From JAZGER01 sp036480335 (GTDB lineage Bacteria; Pseudomonadota; Gammaproteobacteria; DSM-19610), in contig JAZGGH010000045.1 of assembly GCA_036480335.1 (NCBI GenBank), positions 1-5,052 on the forward strand: a stretch of DNA of 5,052 nucleotides, read 5' to 3'. This document shows, one piece after another, positions 1 to 4,228 of this stretch. Numbering within the stretch: position 1 is the first letter of the stretch; the number at the start of each line of letters is the position of its first letter. The notes beneath the pieces were generated by a model. It saw only the letters and a program-made list of their open reading frames with translations, made no database searches and was not told the DNA's origin. Both the position numbers and the translations under genes were made by a program.

Positions 1-530
1 TAAGCACATTGCCTGGTGCGCCCGTGTATTGCCAATGCCTGTATGCCGGACTGTTCGGCAATATGTGCAATAGCAAGTGCATTCCGGTTTTCCGTATCCC
101 AACCAGTACGGATTTTTAGAGTTACCGGCACCTCGACAGAACTGACTACCGCTTCAAGAATTCTGCCAACCAGTTTTTCATCTTTTAATAAGGCAGACCC
201 GGCTAATACATTACATACTTTTTTTGCCGGACAACCCATATTGATATCAATAATCTGCGCGCCATGTTCAACATTAAACTGCGCAGCATCGGCCATCATT
301 TGCGGATCAGCACCGGCAATCTGTACCGACTTAGGTTCCGCTTCACCTCGATGATCCATTCTTCGCAATGTCTGTTTACTGCCACGCAAGGCAGAATTAC
401 TGGACACCATTTCTGAAACAGCTAACCCGGCCCCCATACTTCGACACAACTGGCGAAAAGGACGGTCAGTGACACCCGCCATCGGCGCGAGTATTAAATT
501 ATTACGAAGTTTATAAGGACCTATCTGCAT
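1..530 (-). CDS. dusB: tRNA-dihydrouridine synthase B, N-terminal part (runs off window)
   Basis: This FMN-dependent enzyme reduces uridine to dihydrouridine in the D-loop of tRNAs in the cytoplasm. The frame is open from ATG at 530-528 to the window edge, giving 176 codons of a family usually about 320 residues long, so the C-terminal tRNA-binding part lies outside. The N-terminus carries the Dus signature LAPMAGVTDRPFR (residues 14-26, flavin-binding start of the TIM barrel). NMGCPAKKV (97-105) contains the catalytic cysteine C100. VTLKIRTGW (136-144) contains the FMN-contacting K139, and AIHGRTR (167-173) contains H169. DINMGCPAKK with KIRTGW separates DusB from DusA and DusC by family knowledge. 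No convincing Shine-Dalgarno precedes the ATG, but the start matches the usual DusB N-terminus (M-x-IGPY-x-L). In gammaproteobacteria dusB normally heads an operon with fis, which would lie beyond position 1. A 400-bp AT-rich leader separates it from the upstream DUF3426 gene, so it probably has its own promoter. Confidence 0.96.
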   Translation of the reverse strand, partial: MQIGPYKLRNNLILAPMAGVTDRPFRQLCRSMGAGLAVSEMVSSNSALRGSKQTLRRMDHRGEAEPKSVQIAGADPQMMADAAQFNVEHGAQIIDINMGCPAKKVCNVLAGSALLKDEKLVGRILEAVVSSVEVPVTLKIRTGWDTENRNALAIAHIAEQSGIQALAIHGRTRQCA

Positions 531-669
531 CAGTTTGCAACACAGATTCAATCTACAAGATGAAAAGAGTTGTTGATCATACGCATCGAAGCACCTGGAA
601 GGAAGCTATCTGGGAAAGAAAAATAAAATAAAAAAATCCAACTGAAAGTTAGCATCAATCTATCAATGG

Positions 670-699
670 TTTGTCAGCACAACTTTGACAAGTTTGACA
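670..699. promoter_or_regulatory. cluster of three TTTGACA-like heptamers (possible operator or promoter)
   Basis: TTTGTCA at 670-676, TTTGACA at 684-690 and TTTGACA at 693-699 lie within 30 bp. The last two are exact direct repeats 9 bp apart. TGTCA at 672-676 and TGACA at 686-690 form an inverted pair. Read on the plus strand, TTGACA at 685-690 is followed after 17 nt by ATAATT (708-713), a good sigma-70-like match, but no plus-strand gene follows. The cluster lies 140-170 bp upstream of dusB, so it could be an operator for that gene. No protein partner can be named. Confidence 0.25.
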
Positions 700-797
700 G
701 AGCGCAAATAATTTATTGTTTACATTATTTATTATTACTTGCGAATTTACTTAAGCAACTTCTTATTTACTCGTAAGACTTATCAATACAAACGGTA

Positions 798-843
798 TAA
801 ATCAGCTCCTACAAGGCATTATAATTTAATAAAGGTTTCTTAA
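798..843 (-). repeat. degenerate half copy of the TIR + REP element
   Basis: Read on the minus strand, this begins TTAAGAAACCT (843-833), identical to the first 11 bases of the right end of the element at 3026-3172. After a 19-nt AT-rich spacer (20 nt in the full element) comes TGTAGGAGC (813-805), the start of the REP arm. Plus positions 798-813 match 3126-3141 at 14 of 16 bases. The REP palindrome is decayed and no opposite arm or second terminal repeat follows. This is therefore a truncated or eroded relative. The shared spacing of terminal repeat and REP suggests both belong to one repeat family. Confidence 0.6.
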
Positions 844-900
844 TGATTATGTAGGCCAAACGAAAAGTGAATGTGTAAAAATTACCAGACAAAATAATTA

Positions 901-914
901 TTATCGGCCGATAA
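901..914 (-). terminator. palindrome just after the DUF3426 stop, weak terminator candidate
   Basis: TTATCGGCCGATAA is a perfect 14-bp palindrome 15 nt past the stop of the DUF3426 gene. As RNA on the minus strand it could fold as a 5-bp stem with a GGCC loop, followed by an AU-rich stretch (TAATTATTTTG). The stem is short and the U run is broken, so intrinsic termination is only a possibility. A dimeric protein-binding site is an alternative. Confidence 0.25.
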
Positions 915-929
915 GCCAGGTAAACGCGC

Positions 930-1850
930 TTAAAGAAATTCGAGCTGAAAGGAAACTGCTTGCTTACCTGGGTCAACCACTTCAAGCACTAAATGGGTTT
1001 TTTCACCCGGCTGAAATCCCTGGTCGGCATTCTGGTCATCCGGTAGATATTCATCCGGCTCAAAGCGCCGCACCGATACTGGCGTACCCGACACATCTGA
1101 AAACGAAACCTCAAACACAGGATAAGTTTGTACAAAGGATGCATCATTCAGGATAGTTGCACTGACCAGCAACGCATTCTTAACCCGTGGATGATCCTTG
1201 ATTTCACGTTCGAGGATTGCAATTTTGCTCAGGTCTTTACGCAATGGAAGTTCACAATTTATCACCGCACAGTAACGTTCCATCCAGGGCCGCAGATTTG
1301 AATCAGCCGCCAGTTGAGAACGCTCTTTCCATACATATTGCCCAGCAATTAAAAATGATAAAAAAACCGACGCCGCCGCTCCCCACCAAACTTTACTGGA
1401 AATATTGACACGCTTTTGTTCCGGCTCTTCACTAAGAATCGCAGCTTCCGCTGCCCGCTCAACACCGGGTAGTTGAGTAACCTCATCTGCATCGGGTTGT
1501 TCTTCTAATTTATTGTCAGTACTGGGTGCTTCATCAGTTGCTTCTACGTCTACTTCTTCTACTTCTGTTTCAGCCTCTTTAGAATCAATTTCAGCATTAA
1601 CATCAGTTTTTTCTACAAGTGCTTTTTTATCACTATTTGCCACCACCACTTCGGCAACATCATTAATTTCCTGTTCTGCCGCCCGGATTCGCAGCACTGC
1701 AATGCCCGCCTCATCCTGGGTATCGTATAACGAAGCCGTGGCATCAAAAACATTGCGGCAGCCACCGCAACACACAAGCCCTTGCGCAACCGCCAGATGA
1801 CTACTGGTTATTTTGAAGACGTCCTGACAGGAAGTGCAAACGACGAACAT
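930..1850 (-). CDS. zinc-ribbon and DUF3426 domain membrane protein
   Basis: This 306-residue protein has three parts. Residues 1-37 form an MJ0042-type zinc ribbon with CTSC (C5, C8) and CGGC (C28, C31), and the MFVVCTSC start is typical of the family. Residues about 77-145 form a very acidic, low-complexity linker rich in Glu, Asp and Ala. One hydrophobic segment at about 154-174 (WWGAAASVFLSFLIAGQYVW) is a likely membrane anchor. The C-terminal DUF3426 domain (about 180-306) shows the usual LRPWMERYC...C pair (C194, C199), the HPRVKNALLVSATILN stretch and the RRFEPDEYL motif. The topology is probably cytoplasmic zinc ribbon and outer C-terminal domain. No biochemical function is established for the family as far as I know. 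It is commonly encoded between prmA and dusB-fis in gamma- and betaproteobacteria. The upstream spacer to prmA is 178 bp, and no clear Shine-Dalgarno is visible at the ATG (1850-1848). Confidence 0.9.
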   Translation of the reverse strand: MFVVCTSCQDVFKITSSHLAVAQGLVCCGGCRNVFDATASLYDTQDEAGIAVLRIRAAEQEINDVAEVVVANSDKKALVEKTDVNAEIDSKEAETEVEEVDVEATDEAPSTDNKLEEQPDADEVTQLPGVERAAEAAILSEEPEQKRVNISSKVWWGAAASVFLSFLIAGQYVWKERSQLAADSNLRPWMERYCAVINCELPLRKDLSKIAILEREIKDHPRVKNALLVSATILNDASFVQTYPVFEVSFSDVSGTPVSVRRFEPDEYLPDDQNADQGFQPGEKTHLVLEVVDPGKQAVSFQLEFL

Positions 1851-2028
1851 AATTTAAACGGTTAGCTCACAGAAAAAACGGTCTATTTGACCATACCAGA
1901 TGTATTAGCGTCAGGCGTAGCGGTTTTCCTGAATATTTCTTGCAGATGAAAGGGTTGGTGGGGTTCGTGCCTCACCCCACCCTACAAAAACGCATAACCC
2001 GCCACAAATAATATTACTTCGTGCCACT
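1851..2028. other. spacer between prmA and the DUF3426 gene
   Basis: These 178 bp contain no gene that I can see. The half nearer prmA carries the palindromic repeat at 1952-1985. The half nearer the DUF3426 start would have to contain any promoter of its own, but no good -35/-10 pair stands out. Confidence 0.5.
1952..1985. repeat. GGTGGGGT/ACCCCACC palindromic intergenic repeat
   Basis: GGTGGGGT (1957-1964) and ACCCCACC (1974-1981) form a perfect 8-bp stem with a 9-nt loop. Read on the minus strand the unit begins GTAGGGTGGGGTGAGGCACG. This resembles the GTAGGGTGGG...CCCACC dispersed palindromes found between genes in many proteobacteria, so it is probably a repeat family rather than a locus-specific signal. 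It lies about 45 bp after the prmA stop. No T run follows the stem on the minus strand, so it is a poor intrinsic terminator, though it could protect the mRNA 3' end. Confidence 0.6.
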
Positions 2029-2910
2029 CTAATACCTGACACCCACCAAACGCACCCAGCCTGCACGCTCTACAATAGTATCTATCTCTATATACGGTGA
2101 ATAAGCCGCCTTAACCTGATCTGCCTGCTCGGCCAATATCCCGGACAAGACAAGCACTCCCCTCGGTCCGACCTGACTTACCAGATTATCCACCAACTCA
2201 ATCAAAGGGTTAGCAAGAATATTGGCAAGTAATACGTCAGCCTTATAAATCAGTGGCAGCTCATCAGGTAATGCACAACTCAACTTCGTATCAACAGCAT
2301 TTTGTTTTGCGTTGTTCTTTGTCGCCCACAATGCCTGCTCGTCGATATCCGTAGCCCAGACTTCGTTAGCCCCTAGCTTCAGCGCAGCAATAGCCAAAAT
2401 TCCCGAACCACAGCCAAAATCCAGCACGCGCTGATCAACAGGTGGATTGGCGTCCAACCACTCGAGACAGAGCGCTGTGGTCGGATGCGTACCCGTGCCG
2501 AAAGCCAGACCCGGATCGAGATCGATGATGATTGCGTCATCATCAGGTGGGCGCATCCTGGCCGGGCAAACCCATAACCGCGCCCCGAACTGCATCGGTT
2601 TGAAATCATCCAGCCAGACTCGCTCCCAATCACGGTCTTCCAGTGTTTCTACCTGCAAGCGATCAGCAATGGCAACATCAAACACCTGACGCATTTGCTG
2701 GCGCAGTGTTTCTAATGAAAACTTATCATCAAATAAGGCAACCACACGTGTTGCTGACCATAAAGGTGTCTCACCTGGGAGTGGCTCGAACATGGGTTGG
2801 TCAGCCGCATCCTGGAAAGTGACTGACAATGCACCGTGTTGTTCGAAGAACTGACTAAGCGTTTCCGGATCAAATTGACCCGCTTCGATAGAGAATTGTT
2901 GCCAGGGCAT
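2029..2910 (-). CDS. prmA: ribosomal protein L11 methyltransferase
   Basis: PrmA trimethylates ribosomal protein L11 in the cytoplasm using S-adenosylmethionine. The 293-residue length equals that of E. coli PrmA. The N-terminal L11-recognition domain covers about residues 1-100, with the linker motif DRDWERVW at 92-99. The methyltransferase domain follows with DPGLAFGTGTHPTT (132-145), SAM motif I VLDFGCGSGILA (162-173), the acidic loop ATDID (186-190), the catalytic-pocket motif NILANPL (230-236) and LSGIL (255-259). All key motifs are intact. The ATG at 2910-2908 yields the family N-terminus (MPW-Q), although the ribosome-binding site is weak (AAGGCG, about 9 nt upstream). In related genomes prmA follows accC directly or nearly so. 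Here a toxin-antitoxin pair and a 439-bp repeat-rich spacer intervene, so prmA may need its own promoter or read-through. Confidence 0.97.
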   Translation of the reverse strand: MPWQQFSIEAGQFDPETLSQFFEQHGALSVTFQDAADQPMFEPLPGETPLWSATRVVALFDDKFSLETLRQQMRQVFDVAIADRLQVETLEDRDWERVWLDDFKPMQFGARLWVCPARMRPPDDDAIIIDLDPGLAFGTGTHPTTALCLEWLDANPPVDQRVLDFGCGSGILAIAALKLGANEVWATDIDEQALWATKNNAKQNAVDTKLSCALPDELPLIYKADVLLANILANPLIELVDNLVSQVGPRGVLVLSGILAEQADQVKAAYSPYIEIDTIVERAGWVRLVGVRY

Positions 2911-3025
2911 TTAGGGACGCCTTGGCGTTGCCTTCAAAGATTTTGCACTCATTATTCCCACTATCGACAGACGGAGCTCCGATTCAGCATTGTTAATTCA
3001 GAATAAAGTAGATTAACAGAACGGG

Positions 3026-3172
3026 TTAAGGAACCTCTGATGTGTCGTGAATTTTGCTATTTTGAACAATGCAAATTCTGTAGGAGCGGCTTTAGCCGCG
3101 ATGGGGCAGCGGTGTCCATCACGGCTAAAGCCGCTCCTACAGATTCTCGCTAATAAATCAGAGGTTTCTTAA
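3026..3172. mobile_element. 147-bp non-autonomous element with TIRs around an inverted REP pair (MITE/REPIN-like)
   Basis: TTAAGGAACCTCTGAT at 3026-3041 and the reverse complement of 3157-3172 (TTAAGAAACCTCTGAT) match at 15 of 16 bases, giving terminal inverted repeats. Between them lies a long hairpin of two REP units (3077-3104 and 3116-3143). There is no coding capacity. The outermost TTAA at both ends could be a 4-bp target duplication or part of the repeat, which cannot be decided because TTAA is self-complementary. YTAR-type 4-bp targets are known for IS5-group elements, so an IS5-like transposase could have moved it, but that is inference. The inner pair alone fits the REPIN definition, normally mobilised by RAYT transposases. 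Confidence 0.7.
3077..3143. repeat. inverted REP doublet forming a 28-bp hairpin
   Basis: The arms 3077-3104 and 3116-3143 are inverted copies matching at 27 of 28 bases around an 11-nt loop. The single mismatch becomes a G-U pair in a minus-strand transcript. Each arm contains its own small palindrome, GCGGC-TTTA-GCCGC (3086-3099) and CGGC-TAAA-GCCG (3122-3133). The unit TGTAGGAGCGGCTTTAGCC is a known REP type of Pseudomonas and related gammaproteobacteria. In RNA read through from hepT it would form a very stable hairpin before prmA and could attenuate or protect the transcript. Confidence 0.85.
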
Positions 3173-3234
3173 TTCTTACCACTTAGGAAATCAGTTACCA
3201 CCTGCGCTCCTTACCACTTTATCTGGTTGAAACT

Positions 3235-3250
3235 TTAACCAACCTCTGAT
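3235..3250 (+). repeat. third, unpaired copy of the terminal repeat
   Basis: TTAACCAACCTCTGAT matches the left end of the neighbouring element (3026-3041) at 14 of 16 bases in the same orientation, again preceded by TTAA. No partner in opposite orientation is found on its hepT side. It could pair with 3157-3172, or it may be the remaining end of a deleted second element. Its last base overlaps the stop codon of the accC tail remnant. Confidence 0.6.
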
Positions 3251-3300
3251 TAATTCGTAACAACCTGTAGATAATGAATGTCTGTTCCACCCGCCATGAA
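3250..3300 (-). pseudogene. orphan fragment of the accC 3' end (second copy)
   Basis: Read on the minus strand, codons at 3300-3268 encode FMAGGTDIHYL, identical to 11 residues near the C-terminus of the resident AccC (codons at 4282-4250). The DNA matches at 29 of 33 bases and all four differences fall in third codon positions without changing the amino acid. After this the frame reads QVVTN and stops at 3250-3252, replacing the normal EKKLGL end. Upstream of F the similarity fades, and an in-frame TGA cuts the frame about 13 codons earlier. There is no start codon apart from the internal Met, so this is a remnant rather than a gene. The silent pattern means the two copies diverged while both were selected as AccC coding sequence, which points to a homologous accC of another lineage. 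Confidence 0.85.
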
Positions 3301-3349
3301 GGTGGCAACTCGAGTGAAATATGCATACAGCCCACATTCTCACAGGACG

Positions 3350-3766
3350 TCAGGACAAGGTGGCCTTGACGATAGCCTGTGCATAATGTTTAAAATCGGC
3401 CAGATTTTTATGAATGATCTGAAATACGATTTCATAGTCAATTTTACCGTACCCATGGACAGCAATATTCCTGAAACCGACCGCTTTTTTCATCCGGGTC
3501 ATAAGTTCGCTATCAATGACTTCCAGTTCTGCCAGTTTCTCAAAAGTCTCACCCATTGTAGCGGGCGGCGCACTCTCACCACCTGCCAATATATGCGCGC
3601 CGATATCAACGCAAAGTTGAACCGCGCGGGTAAGATTCAGGGTGATGATGTCCTGCAGATCAACATCTGATTGCAAAGACTTCAGCTCGCTGGGACGCTT
3701 GTCTTCTATCCTGTTCAGACAGTGGCGAAGCGATTCGAGTTTTTCCAGAACTATATCCCGATCCAT
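3350..3766 (-). CDS. hepT: HEPN-domain ribonuclease toxin, HepT/DUF86 family
   Basis: This 138-residue, all-helical protein is typical in length for DUF86 HepT toxins. RNIAVHGY at residues 99-106 is the RX4HXY motif (R99, H104, Y106) that forms the RNase site in a HEPN dimer. The downstream D110 followed by YEIVFQII also fits the family. In characterised HepT-MntA pairs the toxin cleaves RNA (mRNA or tRNA, depending on the system). It is silenced when the antitoxin adds AMP units to the tyrosine of this motif, here Y106. The ATG at 3766-3764 overlaps the end of the nucleotidyltransferase gene by 16 bp, which indicates translational coupling. All motif residues are present, so the toxin looks functional. 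It is not part of the accC-prmA core neighbourhood. The gene ends 49 bp before the orphan accC fragment. Confidence 0.9.
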   Translation of the reverse strand: MDRDIVLEKLESLRHCLNRIEDKRPSELKSLQSDVDLQDIITLNLTRAVQLCVDIGAHILAGGESAPPATMGETFEKLAELEVIDSELMTRMKKAVGFRNIAVHGYGKIDYEIVFQIIHKNLADFKHYAQAIVKATLS

Positions 3767-4203
3767 GCTTTCCTGCGCGCCTCCAGTATACGCTGCCGAT
3801 AGGGTAAAAAGTCAGCTGCATCGAGCAGATGGCGGCTAATCAGCATGCCATATTCACGGTCACTGCCCAATAACCGCTTACCTTTGGTCAGGATTTGCCC
3901 CAACAGTGGTTGTCCCGCCGTTTTCAGATCAACAAGATCAACTGGCCGGTTGGTAATTTCAGCCAAATCTGCAATGACCTGTGCTTTTAAATCAGCATCA
4001 ATGGCGTTTTCCGCAAGGATAGCAATATCAAGGTCACTTTCGACCTGCTCTGTACCTATTGCCATGGAACCAAACAGGATAGCCAGCCGTATGCCGGGAT
4101 ACTCACAAAGTTTAGCGCGCAGTGCTTCTTGCATACCCGAAAGAGTAAAAGCCCGGTTGTCTGGAGTCAATGGATAAAGCAGCACAGGGTGGACTCCGTG
4201 CAT
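3751..4203 (-). CDS. mntA: MntA-type nucleotidyltransferase antitoxin
   Basis: This is a minimal nucleotidyltransferase of the polymerase-beta fold, with partner HepT. GS at residues 45-46 and D57/D59 in ESDLDIAIL form the complete GSX10DXD active-site signature (LFGS...SDLD). D89 or D92 in PVDLVDL is the probable third metal ligand. In studied systems MntA uses ATP to AMPylate the HEPN tyrosine and so neutralises the toxin. The longest reading starts at ATG 4203-4201 (150 residues), 25 bp after the accC stop. An internal ATG at 4134-4132 (M24, MQEALRAKL) would give 127 residues and matches the usual family N-terminus better. Neither has a clear Shine-Dalgarno, so the start is uncertain. The tight spacing suggests expression by read-through from accBC. 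The last 16 bp overlap hepT. Confidence 0.9.
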   Translation of the reverse strand: MHGVHPVLLYPLTPDNRAFTLSGMQEALRAKLCEYPGIRLAILFGSMAIGTEQVESDLDIAILAENAIDADLKAQVIADLAEITNRPVDLVDLKTAGQPLLGQILTKGKRLLGSDREYGMLISRHLLDAADFLPYRQRILEARRKAWIGI

Positions 4204-4228
4204 TCCGTGGCTATGCTACTGTATTACT

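Larger units (their letters stand above)
531..929. other. AT-rich non-coding leader upstream of dusB
   Basis: About 400 bp separate the DUF3426 stop from the dusB start, and I see no gene on either strand. The stretch from roughly 600 to 900 is much more AT-rich than the flanking genes. It includes an A-rich tract at 618-637 (a T tract on the dusB coding strand) and TTATT-type runs around 720-740. On the minus strand a weak promoter-like pair, TTGCTT (758-753) and TAATAA (734-729) with an 18-nt spacer, is the best match I found, and it is not convincing. A leader this long upstream of dusB fits the strongly regulated dusB-fis promoter known from enterobacteria, but I cannot identify Fis or IHF sites by eye. 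The region also holds the heptamer cluster at 670-699 and the half repeat at 798-843. Confidence 0.6.
2911..3349. other. repeat-rich spacer between hepT and prmA
   Basis: The 439 bp hold no complete gene. From the prmA side, 2911-3025 is plain sequence with one 10-bp palindrome, CGGAGCTCCG (2972-2981). Then come the inverted-repeat element (3026-3172), a short filler with TTACCACTT repeated at 3176-3184 and 3211-3219, an extra terminal repeat (3235-3250) and the accC tail remnant (3250-3300). About 50 bp of unassigned sequence follow before the hepT stop. Promoters for prmA would have to lie in 2911-3025, where I found no strong match. Confidence 0.6.

Noticed and set aside
16..354. Plus-strand open frame of 112 codons
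   Set aside because: It is the antisense shadow of dusB, whose minus-strand frame carries all the Dus motifs.
1513..1800. Plus-strand Ser/Thr-rich open frame
   Set aside because: It is the reverse reading of the Glu/Asp-rich linker and zinc ribbon of the DUF3426 gene. The composition follows from that, and it resembles no known family.
2972..2981. CGGAGCTCCG palindrome upstream of prmA as an operator
   Set aside because: A single 10-bp palindrome of this kind is expected by chance, and no second copy or promoter accompanies it.
3077..3143. CRISPR repeat or intrinsic terminator
   Set aside because: There are only two inverted units, not a direct series with spacers, and no T run follows the hairpin on the minus strand. 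The sequence fits a REP doublet better.
3278..3670. Plus-strand open frame of 130 codons across the remnant and hepT
   Set aside because: It runs antisense through hepT and the accC fragment, has no recognisable domain and no ribosome-binding site. The minus-strand HEPN frame explains the region.
3845..4177. Plus-strand open frame of 110 codons
   Set aside because: It is antisense to mntA, where the minus strand has the complete GSX10DXD signature.
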